The notes under the pieces were generated by a model, which worked only from the letters and a program-made list of their open reading frames with translations, was not told the DNA's origin and searched no databases. A program made the translations under genes and the position numbers. From NCBI GenBank assembly GCA_944342125.1, contig CALVMF010000015.1:1-19405 (forward strand): a stretch of 19,405 nucleotides of DNA. Direction: 5' to 3'. This document shows positions 1-9,638 of the stretch, piece after piece (the stretch's first letter is position 1; every line of letters starts with the position of its first letter). Source of the stretch: an uncultured Bacilli bacterium. Its GTDB lineage: Bacteria; Bacillota_I; Bacilli_A; RFN20; CAG-826.

Positions 1-1032
1 GATTTTGGGAGTGAAGAAAATCCTGATACCCTACCAAATTTAAAAGCTCCAACAACTAGTGGATTTTCTTGGGCAAGCTTTGATCAACTTTATTCAGCTT
101 ATGCAGATTATGATGAAACAGGTTATATTCCAGATTTTTCAAATTTAGATGCGATACCTTTAGATTCGCACACTTATATTCATGAAACTGGTCACTTATT
201 AGGTCTTGATGATTTATATACAAGCGACCAAAGAAGACCAACTGGTTCTTCAACAATGATGGATCAAAATATCGGAGATTTTGATCCATATTCAAAACTT
301 GTTCTTGGCTGGGTGACTCCTTATGTAGTTTACGGAAGCAGTGAAATCTTACTTCCTTATAATACTTTTAACGATCACTCCGTGATCGTAATTCCTTCAA
401 ATTGGGAAGAAATCTCCGCAAAAGTCGAGAATTTAAGCGAAGAAGAGAAGGAAAATTACGTCTATAAATTCAACCCATTTAGCGAATATCTCGTAATCGA
501 TTTATATTCTCCACTTGGTGTTAATTATGAAGACACTTATGGAAATGAAGAAGGCTACTTTGTTGCAAATAGAGAAGCTTGTGTCGCTGATACTGGAGTA
601 AGAATCTTCCACGTCGACTCAAGAATATTTATTTGTACCGTTGTTAATTCTGCCCTTGGTCAACATCTTTATTTTGATGAAGATAACCCTGAATGGGATG
701 GTGGACCATTAGAAGATAACGAAGCAATCATCACCTGTATTTCTAATGAAAGAAGTGAAGAAAATAGTTTTGGTTTAAAAGGCTACGATTTCTATGAAAG
801 ATGCCGACTTATCGAAGCAGGCGGAGTCAATACTTTTGACCTTGTTGGTGTTACTGGAGTTAGTCAATACGCTTCAAAAGATACTTTCTGGAACGTTGAC
901 ACTAAACCATTTGGTATTATTGATTATGGTTATCAATTCTTTAATGGTGCATATACCTATAATGATGGAAGTGACCTTCCATTTAAAGTTCAAGTTACAA
1001 GTTTAGTAGGAGTGAGTTATGAAACGAAATAA
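1..1032 (+). CDS. M6-family secreted zinc metalloprotease, C-terminal part (5' end outside window)
   Basis: The frame is open from base 1, so the start lies upstream and 343 residues are visible. The fragment carries the metzincin zinc site HETGHLLGLDD (fragment residues 61-71), matching HExxHxxGxxD, followed by a Met-turn-like TMMDQN near residues 85-90. It then continues as SKLVLGW and NPFSEYL blocks that recur in the next gene. By family knowledge, M6 peptidases (immune inhibitor A type) are exported zinc endopeptidases that cleave host or environmental proteins. The export signal cannot be seen here; the paralogue downstream is a lipoprotein. The gene ends in VGVSYETK and overlaps the next start by 14 bases, so the two are probably translationally coupled. 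The M6 assignment is firm; the substrate is unknown. An ATG at 256 is internal and comes after the catalytic motif, so it is not the real start. Confidence 0.88.
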   Translation, partial: DFGSEENPDTLPNLKAPTTSGFSWASFDQLYSAYADYDETGYIPDFSNLDAIPLDSHTYIHETGHLLGLDDLYTSDQRRPTGSSTMMDQNIGDFDPYSKLVLGWVTPYVVYGSSEILLPYNTFNDHSVIVIPSNWEEISAKVENLSEEEKENYVYKFNPFSEYLVIDLYSPLGVNYEDTYGNEEGYFVANREACVADTGVRIFHVDSRIFICTVVNSALGQHLYFDEDNPEWDGGPLEDNEAIITCISNERSEENSFGLKGYDFYERCRLIEAGGVNTFDLVGVTGVSQYASKDTFWNVDTKPFGIIDYGYQFFNGAYTYNDGSDLPFKVQVTSLVGVSYETK

Positions 1033-2635
1033 ATTAATCCTTTTAAGCGCTCTTTCGCTTTTTATGGTTTTGCCTCTTGCTTCATGTAGCTGTGATGAAC
1101 CTCATCCAGATCCAACACCTGAGCCAACACCTGAACCTGAGCCAACTCCAGAGCCAGATGTAGAATATAATGAAACTGCAAAAATTACAGTTTCAAACCC
1201 AAATATGCCTTCGACTTCAAAAGTCTATAATCCAGAAGATGTAACAATCACGATGGATATGGCAAAATTTGAAGATCAAGCTTATTACAACACACAATTT
1301 ATGCCATCAACTGGAGACGTCAAAATCCTTGTTGTCCCTGTTTTAATTCCAGGTTATTCAACAATTGACATTGATAATAATGGAACCGATGATAAAAACG
1401 CAGTTCATGATGATATTGAAGAGTTATTTTTTGGTGATCCTGAGAAAAACGACCGCTTAAAATTCGGTAGTGTTAAATCATTTTATGAAGAAAGTAGCTA
1501 TGGAAAATTAAATATCACTGGCGAAGTCATGGATTGGTTTAATGTTTCTGCTGAACTTGGCTACACAAGCGCTACTCAAATTTATAGCGACGTCACAACC
1601 GAAATCATGGAAGCGGCTGTTGAAAAATATCGCTCAACTCAAAAAGATGGTATGCAAAGTTTTGACACAGATGATGATGGATTTATCGATGCTGTGTGGC
1701 TAGTTTATTCAGCTCCTAATTATACAAACGGTGGACCAAATTTAGATGATTATAACTATTGGGCTTATACCTCTTGGGCAAATCAAGATGATCGTGATGG
1801 CGATTTAGAAAATCCTGTCGCTAATGTTTATGGCTGGGCAAGTTATGACTTTATGTATGAAGGATATGAAACAAGCGCAATCGATTCACATACCTTCAAC
1901 CATGAAACTGGTCACTTTTTAGGTTTACAAGATTATTATTCAACCGATGGAAACGCTGCTTATTCTCCACTTGGAAAGGTTGATATGATGGATAATAACA
2001 TCATTGATCACAATTCATATTCTAAGATGTTACTTGGCTGGACTAAACCATATTTAGTTTACGGAAGTGGCGATATTGATTTAAAATCCATGCAAAACGA
2101 GAACGCTTTTATCGTTTTGCAAAGTGATGATGCAGAAGTCACCAACGAATTTAATCCTTTCAGTGAATATATTTTAATCGAACTTTATACGAACGAAGGA
2201 TTAAACGAAATTGATAGCTATGACAAATATGAACAAGTGCTTGCTCCTCAAGGAAAGGGCGTAAGAATTTATCATATTAACAAGAGTTTATATACAATTA
2301 CAGCCGATGATAGAAATCAAATTTATACAATTAATCCTTACGATGGCGAAAATTTAAATGATGGACTTGTCGTACCTATTACTAATTCTCGTGACGCTGA
2401 TGTATATAACGACGTTTTTGGTTTAGATAATACAGTCAATTTATTTGATGAAATTAGATTCATCGAAAGCGATGGAAAAGATACTTTCTCAAATGGTGGC
2501 TATCAAACTTTAAGAAAATTCTTTAAAAATGGTTCAACTTTTAAGATTTCTAATCACGCTAATATTTTTCAAAACGGAAAGCTCGATAATGGAAAAACAT
2601 TATCTTATGAAGTAGGAGTTAGCTATGAAAACTAG
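1019..2635 (+). CDS. M6-family metalloprotease, lipoprotein
   Basis: This 538-residue protein opens with a lipoprotein signal peptide whose lipobox is LASC with Cys23, followed by a Pro/Glu-rich tether (about residues 26-47). The M6 catalytic domain shows SVKSFYEESSYGKLNITG, the zinc motif HETGHFLGLQD (His295, Glu296, His299, Asp305) and a Met-turn VDMMDN (Met323/324). Two Asp-rich loops, DIDNNGTDD near 117-125 and DTDDDG near 216-221, look like calcium-binding loops. It should be a membrane-anchored zinc endopeptidase facing outward; the substrate is not evident. It is a tandem paralogue of the preceding gene, sharing the HETGH region, SKxLLGW, NPFSEY and VGVSYE. AGGAG at 1008-1012, six bases before ATG, supports the start. 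The 3' end overlaps the next gene by 11 bases. Confidence 0.93.
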   Translation: MKRNKLILLSALSLFMVLPLASCSCDEPHPDPTPEPTPEPEPTPEPDVEYNETAKITVSNPNMPSTSKVYNPEDVTITMDMAKFEDQAYYNTQFMPSTGDVKILVVPVLIPGYSTIDIDNNGTDDKNAVHDDIEELFFGDPEKNDRLKFGSVKSFYEESSYGKLNITGEVMDWFNVSAELGYTSATQIYSDVTTEIMEAAVEKYRSTQKDGMQSFDTDDDGFIDAVWLVYSAPNYTNGGPNLDDYNYWAYTSWANQDDRDGDLENPVANVYGWASYDFMYEGYETSAIDSHTFNHETGHFLGLQDYYSTDGNAAYSPLGKVDMMDNNIIDHNSYSKMLLGWTKPYLVYGSGDIDLKSMQNENAFIVLQSDDAEVTNEFNPFSEYILIELYTNEGLNEIDSYDKYEQVLAPQGKGVRIYHINKSLYTITADDRNQIYTINPYDGENLNDGLVVPITNSRDADVYNDVFGLDNTVNLFDEIRFIESDGKDTFSNGGYQTLRKFFKNGSTFKISNHANIFQNGKLDNGKTLSYEVGVSYEN

Positions 2636-4382
2636 AAAATTATTAACTATTTTATCGTTAACTCTTTTAACGAGTTTACCTTTAGTAAGCTGTGGACCAG
2701 CTGACAATCCAGATATTCCTACGCCAGAACCTGAACCAACTCCAGAGCCAGATAATCCAGATGAAGATACAGATATTATCTATGAATCACCAAGCTATGA
2801 TGGTGGACTTGAAGGAAATGAAGCTAACGATGCTGAAGAAGATTTAAATAACACCGATATTGAAACTTTATTTAAAAAGGCGGTCACTTTCGAACGCTAT
2901 CAGTATGAAGTTTCAGTAAGTGTCACAAGTCGTCCAACTGAAAATTTCACTCAATATTTCACACCAAACGCTTGGTATACTGAAGGCAATATTGATAATT
3001 TTGGATATGCTCAAACTAAAGATGAGCACAAAATGTTTAAATATTATATTAATGATGAAGCTAATGAAGTCTATCCTTCAATTTATGAATATGGTGGATA
3101 TCAAACTAGTGAAATTATTACTGATTTATATTCAACTTTAACAATTACCGGTATTTCTCAATTAAGTCCATATTTAGATGAATTTAATAGTGAGGATTAC
3201 AAGTATCAAGGTAATAATTCTTTCTCAATTTTAGATTCGAATATCATGTCAATTTTCCAATTTATGACAACATATGGATCTTCAATTGCTTCATTTCTTA
3301 ATTCTTTATCAGTTCAAATTATTAGCTTAGAAGATACAATTTTTGAAACAACTTTAGATTTAGGAAGTTATGGAACTATAGTCGGAAAATTTACTCCTTT
3401 AAAAACAACTAAAATTGATTTTGTTAATGATGCCGTTTTAAATAGTGGTCTTAAAGGTGTTGAAAGCTATTCAAACATCGAGGAAGGCATGAGTAAATTA
3501 AATGGTAATAATTTCACAATCAGGGGAATTAAACTTGTTGAAGCAAATGGTACAACGCACGAAACAACAGCCACAATTTATGCAACAAATGACTACTTTG
3601 TTTATGATTTTGTTGATCCAAACTATGCTGATTTCGGTTTTGCTTTAATTAAACCAAATGTTGAAGTTCCAGTATATGGAAAAGATGCTACAACTGGCGA
3701 ACTTTTAGACGAACCTGAAATGATGTCAGTGGCTTATGATGCTTGCTATGAATTTGAAGTCATGAGCGATGGAACATATAAATTCACCAACTTTATTGGA
3801 CCTGTTGAAAATGAAAGAATCCATTACGTTTATGTTGATAAATTACCTCAAGAAGGAGAAAGTGGCACACTTTACATTACTGAAGATATTTCTAACGAAA
3901 CCGACGATTTAATGGTTTATGAATATATCGAAGTTAATGGAAAGATGCAGTGGTCACTATATTCAACTTGGTACGATACAGTTGGTGATTTCTATTTATA
4001 TAATTATGGTGCAACTTTATATCCAGGAAGTACCGCTTTTACAGCCTTAGCGCCAAAGCTTTTTGAAAAAGTTGATCCAAGTAAAGAAAGCGAAACAAAC
4101 TATAAATCATCAAACGCTGATATAGTTTCAGCTGTTTCAACTGGTTTATTTGGTTGGGGCTTCCAACCAACAACTACTTGGTTAGATAATCTTGAAGACG
4201 CAACTTTATCATTAAACTACACAGAAAATGCATTAACTTCCATTGACATTGGTGTTTATATTACTGCTGATTTAGGAAGTGGAACTGGCGCTCAACATGT
4301 TTCGTATAATTATTCAAATTTTGGAACAACTAAAGTTGAAAAATTTGAAGAATATTTATCTACTTTAAGTGAGGCTAACTAA
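2625..4382 (+). CDS. Two-module lipoprotein of unknown function
   Basis: I do not recognise a named family. The 585-residue product has a lipoprotein signal (LVSC, Cys23) and a Pro/Glu/Asp-rich tether to about residue 60. The remainder looks like two related beta-rich modules. The first runs from about 70 to 285 and ends KFTPLKTTKIDF. The second starts at about residue 287 with LNGNNFTI and ends YSNFGTTKVEKFEEYL. The same head (L-x5-NFT) and tail (F-x-N-x-G-x-T-x-I/V) motifs recur in the genes at 4384, 15890 and 17485, so these are paralogues. Translation probably couples to the upstream protease: the AGGAG lies within its last codons and the genes overlap by 11 bases. It should be anchored at the outer face of the membrane. 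Its proximity to M6 proteases suggests a shared extracellular process, which is inference only. Confidence 0.85.
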   Translation: MKTRKLLTILSLTLLTSLPLVSCGPADNPDIPTPEPEPTPEPDNPDEDTDIIYESPSYDGGLEGNEANDAEEDLNNTDIETLFKKAVTFERYQYEVSVSVTSRPTENFTQYFTPNAWYTEGNIDNFGYAQTKDEHKMFKYYINDEANEVYPSIYEYGGYQTSEIITDLYSTLTITGISQLSPYLDEFNSEDYKYQGNNSFSILDSNIMSIFQFMTTYGSSIASFLNSLSVQIISLEDTIFETTLDLGSYGTIVGKFTPLKTTKIDFVNDAVLNSGLKGVESYSNIEEGMSKLNGNNFTIRGIKLVEANGTTHETTATIYATNDYFVYDFVDPNYADFGFALIKPNVEVPVYGKDATTGELLDEPEMMSVAYDACYEFEVMSDGTYKFTNFIGPVENERIHYVYVDKLPQEGESGTLYITEDISNETDDLMVYEYIEVNGKMQWSLYSTWYDTVGDFYLYNYGATLYPGSTAFTALAPKLFEKVDPSKESETNYKSSNADIVSAVSTGLFGWGFQPTTTWLDNLEDATLSLNYTENALTSIDIGVYITADLGSGTGAQHVSYNYSNFGTTKVEKFEEYLSTLSEAN

Positions 4383-4383
4383 T

Positions 4384-6444
4384 ATGAAAAAGACAGCTTT
4401 AACCTTTTTAAGTATATCTTTACTTCTTGCTGGCTCTTCAATTTTAGGTAATACTTTTAATAGCAATAACTACTTAAAACACTTTTCTCCTGTGACAAAT
4501 CAAGCACAAGATGTTAAAAGTGAAGAAGTAGCACCTAAAGGCGAGTTACAAGAATTTTTTGCAAAACTGCAAAATAATAATTTTACTCTTTCTTATAGAG
4601 ATTATTATGTTAATTACGGTCAAACCAGAACCCAAGTTAGTAAATATACTGCTTATTCTTTAGAAAGTAGTGGCGATTTAGGTTTTAATGGTTACGCTCA
4701 AAACGAAGAATGCGTTTTTACCTATAAAATTGAAAATGGTTCGATCGTAAGTGGCGTACCTTTAATTGATTATAATCATGGTATCATGGTTAATAATATT
4801 TACGATTATCGTGAAGGTTTAAATGAATTCGATTATTCAGTTTTACCAAGCGATTATATTCCAGGTTCAACTTTTGAATATGAATTTGGTAAAAATACGA
4901 AAAACGACGAACTTCTAATCTCGGTCTTTTTAAGAGCAAGTTATAATCCTGATATCTTACCAAAAAGTTTAACGATGCAAGTTGTTGGCGATAATCTTAA
5001 TATTCATGGCGTAAAACTCGATTATGGAGAAGACATCGGTCAAGATACAGTTGATGTTACAGTTTTAGATGTTGGGACAACTGAAAATACCTTAATTAAA
5101 AAATATCTTGATGAAGGAAAGGGCGCAAAAACCCCATTAGACCGTAAATTTTTCTTCCTTATCGCTCCATATTTACAATCTTATAATTATAAGACAAGAC
5201 TTGACGCAACTGAGCTTTTGAGATCTGATTTAACTGGCAAAGAAACCTTAGTTCGAGATCAATATTTCTTAGATGAAGCGATGGTTTATGATACGCTTAG
5301 CGATGAAGATTCAACAGTTACAGGCCAAATGGAAACAATCGATGGCGTTGTTAATTTCAAGATGGCTGACATTAATGCTCCTAAACTTGATATAACTTCA
5401 ACCGTCACAAATACCGATGCTGAGCTAGTTTCATCTCTTTATGGTGAAGTAATGACCTCCACGATGGCTGATTTACAATTTTCAAATTGGATCGGCTATA
5501 TCGATGAAAACGATCCAAATTCATACTATATTACTGATTCATATACCCAATCAATTTTAGGCTACATCGCTCAATATGAACTAGATTCAACAACTAGATC
5601 ATTAAGAAGTTTAAAACTTACTGTCACCGATTGGGATAAACATGAATTTGATTTAATTTTTGAAGTGTATAACCCAACAACTGGCAAAGATATGGGAAAA
5701 TACAAAATGTCTTTCTCCAAGGTCGATGAAGTAGAATTTAAATCAATCGATAGATATTTAAATTATGGTGAAAGAGCAAGTGATCAAGAAAGAAGTGAAC
5801 TTGAAAGCGTCTTAAACAAATTTAAAGGGCACAATTATACTCTTGATATTGTTGATAGTGGAACCGCTCTTGCTAAAATCCGCTACACACCAAATTATTA
5901 TTATTCTGAAGCTTATGGCAATCCAAATAATAACTTAGGTTATATTAAACTTGGTGAAAAAATCCATAAATTCACAATTGATTATTCAGGAAGCGAACCA
6001 GTTGTAAATGTAGAAACTGGAACTGACTACGCAGAAGGTGGAATGAAGTTACCAGGATGTGGCGAAGTTTATGGATCAAGAGATCAAGACCTTTTCTATG
6101 TTTCAGCATTTGATGATGTAATCTACGATTACGATTCTTATGAAGTTGTTAATTTCTATGGATATAGCTTCTGGAGCAATACAGCTTCAACAAAAGAAGG
6201 TAAATCAAATTTTGCTAACGATATTTATAGATATTTCTATCCAAGAGACACTAAAAACTTACCACAATACGCTGGATTTATGGTAAGCGATAGCGAAGAT
6301 TCTTACGATACTAGATGCTCTTTAATCTGGGCTTATAGCAGTTTGGATGGAACGCAATTTGGTATGCAACTTTACACTTTCTACGATATTGGCAATTCAA
6401 ATTACGATATAATAGATAACTATCTTGAAACCCAAAATAGTTAA
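4384..6444 (+). CDS. Secreted two-module protein lacking the lipobox cysteine
   Basis: The 686-residue product begins with a hydrophobic signal peptide, but the expected lipobox reads LAGS (Ser18) instead of LAGC, so lipid attachment at that place is not possible. It may be secreted, or held by the uncleaved signal segment. Two regions begin with the family head motif: LQEFFAKLQNNNFTL near residue 50 and LESVLNKFKGHNYTL near 471. A GYAQNEE...FTYKI block resembles GYAQTKDE...FKYYI in the preceding gene, so the two are homologous. The function is unknown. I chose ATG 4384, one base after the upstream stop. A GTG at 4369 in the same frame would add five residues before the basic MKK start of the signal peptide and is less likely. 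The last gene of the row follows after 18 bases. Confidence 0.83.
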   Translation: MKKTALTFLSISLLLAGSSILGNTFNSNNYLKHFSPVTNQAQDVKSEEVAPKGELQEFFAKLQNNNFTLSYRDYYVNYGQTRTQVSKYTAYSLESSGDLGFNGYAQNEECVFTYKIENGSIVSGVPLIDYNHGIMVNNIYDYREGLNEFDYSVLPSDYIPGSTFEYEFGKNTKNDELLISVFLRASYNPDILPKSLTMQVVGDNLNIHGVKLDYGEDIGQDTVDVTVLDVGTTENTLIKKYLDEGKGAKTPLDRKFFFLIAPYLQSYNYKTRLDATELLRSDLTGKETLVRDQYFLDEAMVYDTLSDEDSTVTGQMETIDGVVNFKMADINAPKLDITSTVTNTDAELVSSLYGEVMTSTMADLQFSNWIGYIDENDPNSYYITDSYTQSILGYIAQYELDSTTRSLRSLKLTVTDWDKHEFDLIFEVYNPTTGKDMGKYKMSFSKVDEVEFKSIDRYLNYGERASDQERSELESVLNKFKGHNYTLDIVDSGTALAKIRYTPNYYYSEAYGNPNNNLGYIKLGEKIHKFTIDYSGSEPVVNVETGTDYAEGGMKLPGCGEVYGSRDQDLFYVSAFDDVIYDYDSYEVVNFYGYSFWSNTASTKEGKSNFANDIYRYFYPRDTKNLPQYAGFMVSDSEDSYDTRCSLIWAYSSLDGTQFGMQLYTFYDIGNSNYDIIDNYLETQNS

Positions 6445-6462
6445 TTTTTGCGAGGTAAATTT

Positions 6463-9400
6463 ATGAAAAAGAAACTTTTAGTCGTATCATTGTTGCTCGC
6501 TTGTGGTCTTGCAGGAAGCACATTAACTTCTTGTGGGCCAAGCGAAGAGCCACCAGTTACTGATGAGCCAAACGATGAAAAACCAGATGATCAGCAACCA
6601 GATGATGAAAATCCAGATGATGAAACACCTAGCGAACCAGAAACTGTTCAAACTGTTGCAATTTCTGGTCCACGTAGCTTAAAAGAAGGCGAAAGCGCAT
6701 CTTTTAGTGTTTCAGTTTATGGTGGAAAAGATAAGAGCGTTACTTGGACAAGTTCAGACCCTAGTGTTGCTACAATTGATGAAAATGGTAACGTTAAAGC
6801 TATAAAAGAAGGAACAACTAAGATTCAAGCTACTTCAAAAGAAGATCCAACTAAAAAATCAGATGAGTGGGAGCTTATTGTTGAAGGTGTTAGAGCCACA
6901 GAAGTTAGTATCGTTTTAGAGCTTGATGATAACGAACACAAAGAAGATTTTAAATACAATGCGGAAACTGGTGTTTGGGATATTCCTGGCGGACAAGAGT
7001 TTATGGTTTCTTGTGAGTTTGGTGAAGGAGTAAGCTCAATTCCAGATTCAATTTCTTATAGTTTTGCATTTAACGATGGTAGTCAAGCGACAACTGATGA
7101 TTACACCATTGAAATGGAATACGATGAAAATAACAAAGCAACTGGTAGAGCTAAAGTTAGATTTAACTCTGTCTTTACAGGTGGTGTTTTAATCGTTAAT
7201 GCTAGCTATTCTTCAAGCATGGAGCGCTTAGAAAAAGGTCAATTAAGTGTTAATTCCTATGACAAAAACGCCGATAATGACGCAAAAGTTCAAGAAATCA
7301 TTGGAAATATCAAAACAAAAGAAAATCAAGGTCTTGTAAGCGCAACTCGTGTTGTCGAGAAAAACGACCACACAACCACAACCAATTTTGAATCTTTTGC
7401 TGGCGCAACTTATGCTCATACAGTCGATGTAGCTGATGAAGAAGGGTCTCAAAGCGAAGAATACACCTACATGACCGCTGACACAACGCACAACCAAACT
7501 TATATGTTTTCTTACGATAATAGTGATAAGTCGGTTTTAGATGTGTATGTGAATAGTTCATTCATTGACATTGAAGAAATTGAAAGTATAGAAGTAACTA
7601 ATGCTTCTATTCCACACTTCATCATTGATGGAGTCCCAACTTATGGATTTAGTTCAATTTTATCTAAAATTGCAACATCAAACCCATATGAAGAAAATAT
7701 CGCTTTTGGTGATTTCTTAGCTAGAGGAAATGCTACTTATGAATTTAGTCAAAGCGAAGAAGGAATCTCAAAAGTTGAAGTTGAATCAAGATTTACTGAT
7801 AATAGAGTAGATATTGATAACTGGCTAAAGTTCTCTTTTGATTACGATTCAACAACATTCGAGTTAAAAGGATACGAGTTCAGCTTGAGAGAAAGAGATG
7901 AAAAAGGCAGGTATCAAGTTGTTTATAATGAAACTGGGTCCAACTTTAAATATCAAGAGACAAAACCTCAAGACAGCGAAAAGGAAATCGATATCGCTAA
8001 TTACTATATTGAAGGTTTAAGTGTAAAATATTCCGACAATTATCTTGATATTATTGGAGCTGATGAATCACTTGCTGACAGATTTAGTGCAACTTTTGAT
8101 GAAGAGAAAAATGCATATGTTGCTGAATACGATGCAACTATTCCTTTTGTTATTAATCCTGAAACTGGTAGCACTAAAATAGATGTTCCAACGATTACAA
8201 TAAAAAATCCAAAGATAGATGAACGTTCAGTTTCTACAACCGAAATGGAAACTGAATTTGCTTCCGGCTGTTTCTTTACAGTTAGCGCACCAAAAGACAA
8301 AGATGGAAATATGTATATTGGTCCAGAAACAATTACTGTTACCACAAAAGGTAAAGCTACTGCCACAGTAACTATCGAATGGATTGAACCTAAAGTAAAT
8401 GGAATTAAGTTTGATTATCCAACCGACACAACTGTAAATGAAAAACACGTCTTCCCAGAAATTAGACAACATCGTGAAACAGATTATTTCTGGCTCAACA
8501 CCGATAATGATGACACTACATATAGATTCGGCTTTGAAATGGTTGAAGGTAATGAAAATGGACTAACCTTAAGATACAATGAAGGTGATCAAGATAAGGG
8601 AATTCCTGCAGGTTCATATTCAATTATCGGAAACGAAGTTGGAACTTATAAATTCAAATTTAAAGTAAAGTCTAGAATAGAAAGAGAACTTAACGAAGAA
8701 ACAAATCAATTCGAAGATCATGAAGTTCCATATGAAGGCGATCCAATCGTAACTGAAGAAATTTATACTTTAACTGTCACTAACCCAATTTCTTCCGATG
8801 AAATTTATGACAATATCCTTGGTAAGACTTATGAATATAATTCATCTACAATCTCTTATACTTTAGAAATTACTAGCGAGTCAAAAATGAAGTTAACAAT
8901 GCCAACGGCTGACATAAGAGAAGATGGTGCTGAAGTAACTGAAACCGAAAATGTTACCGTGGATATCGATTATGAAATTGATGAAGAAGGGAAACTTCGT
9001 GCTATTCCTAATAGAACAGCAACAGGAAATGAGCTTCATTCAATTCAAGTTTTCGATAGTGACAATAGCTATTTTGAATCAATTAGCGATGAAGAAATTC
9101 TCATAAATGAGTCTTATTCAGAAATTTCGCTTTCTTTAAGATTAAGAAGTGATGCTGGTAATGACAAACCTAATTACAACTATAACTATGTTACATTTAG
9201 TTTACCTGTTGAATTAGACGGTTTTGCTGGTAACTCTTATAAGGGTGAAGAATTTCTTAGCGGTGTAAAGAGTATGTCGACTGCAATTGTTGAATTTACT
9301 GATGAGAGTAATGGTAAAGTAACAGTTACTAAAAACTCTGATGGAGCGAAGCTCCTTGAAGTTGGATTTACTTATTCAATCAAGAATGAAGGCACTGAAT

Positions 9401-9582
9401 ATGAAACATATAATTTCGTTATTGATAATAATGCAACTGGGTCTGAAGCTAAAAAGTTAACTATTAAAAGCATGAATCTTAGTTATGATAAGGCGAGCTT
9501 ATCTATAAACTTTGAGTATCTAGACGACAAATATGGTTTATTGCCTTCAACAATCAGTGTTGATATGACAAATCCGCTTTAA
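6463..9582 (+). CDS. Large BIG2-domain surface lipoprotein
   Basis: The 1039-residue product has a lipoprotein signal (LTSC, Cys24) and a tether of repeated PDD(E/Q)-type units (about 28-60). A clear BIG2 (bacterial Ig-like, group 2) domain follows at about 62-142, with VTWTSSDPSVATID and GNVKAIKEGTTKI. The remainder is beta-rich and unrecognised. A segment starting near VQEIIGNIKTKE may be a diverged copy of the neighbouring family module. Two segments near 780-890 and 920-1039 start ILGKTYEY and FAGNSYKG and look like tandem repeats of one small beta domain. BIG2 domains are common in adhesins and cell-surface proteins, which fits a surface binding or structural role. ATG 6463 is preferred because GAGG at 6452-6455 lies seven bases upstream; TTG at 6448 overlaps that site. 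The gene ends the operon before a terminator. Confidence 0.88.
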   Translation: MKKKLLVVSLLLACGLAGSTLTSCGPSEEPPVTDEPNDEKPDDQQPDDENPDDETPSEPETVQTVAISGPRSLKEGESASFSVSVYGGKDKSVTWTSSDPSVATIDENGNVKAIKEGTTKIQATSKEDPTKKSDEWELIVEGVRATEVSIVLELDDNEHKEDFKYNAETGVWDIPGGQEFMVSCEFGEGVSSIPDSISYSFAFNDGSQATTDDYTIEMEYDENNKATGRAKVRFNSVFTGGVLIVNASYSSSMERLEKGQLSVNSYDKNADNDAKVQEIIGNIKTKENQGLVSATRVVEKNDHTTTTNFESFAGATYAHTVDVADEEGSQSEEYTYMTADTTHNQTYMFSYDNSDKSVLDVYVNSSFIDIEEIESIEVTNASIPHFIIDGVPTYGFSSILSKIATSNPYEENIAFGDFLARGNATYEFSQSEEGISKVEVESRFTDNRVDIDNWLKFSFDYDSTTFELKGYEFSLRERDEKGRYQVVYNETGSNFKYQETKPQDSEKEIDIANYYIEGLSVKYSDNYLDIIGADESLADRFSATFDEEKNAYVAEYDATIPFVINPETGSTKIDVPTITIKNPKIDERSVSTTEMETEFASGCFFTVSAPKDKDGNMYIGPETITVTTKGKATATVTIEWIEPKVNGIKFDYPTDTTVNEKHVFPEIRQHRETDYFWLNTDNDDTTYRFGFEMVEGNENGLTLRYNEGDQDKGIPAGSYSIIGNEVGTYKFKFKVKSRIERELNEETNQFEDHEVPYEGDPIVTEEIYTLTVTNPISSDEIYDNILGKTYEYNSSTISYTLEITSESKMKLTMPTADIREDGAEVTETENVTVDIDYEIDEEGKLRAIPNRTATGNELHSIQVFDSDNSYFESISDEEILINESYSEISLSLRLRSDAGNDKPNYNYNYVTFSLPVELDGFAGNSYKGEEFLSGVKSMSTAIVEFTDESNGKVTVTKNSDGAKLLEVGFTYSIKNEGTEYETYNFVIDNNATGSEAKKLTIKSMNLSYDKASLSINFEYLDDKYGLLPSTISVDMTNPL

Positions 9583-9607
9583 GAAGAATAAGAAAATTAG
9601 TTTTTGA

Positions 9608-9638
9608 AAAAGAGAGCTCGAAGTTAGGGCTCTCTTTT
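9608..9638 (+). terminator. Intrinsic terminator after the lipoprotein operon
   Basis: A perfect 10-bp stem, AAAAGAGAGC at 9608-9617 with GCTCTCTTTT at 9629-9638, closes 26 bases after the stop codon at 9582. The final T-run forms part of the stem. Position and structure fit rho-independent termination of the upstream run. The A-rich left arm also allows weaker termination from the other strand. Confidence 0.8.

Noticed and set aside
8040..8366. Minus-strand open frame of 108 codons inside the BIG2 lipoprotein
   Set aside because: Its composition mirrors the codon pattern of the sense gene, and no ribosome binding site or recognisable domain is present.
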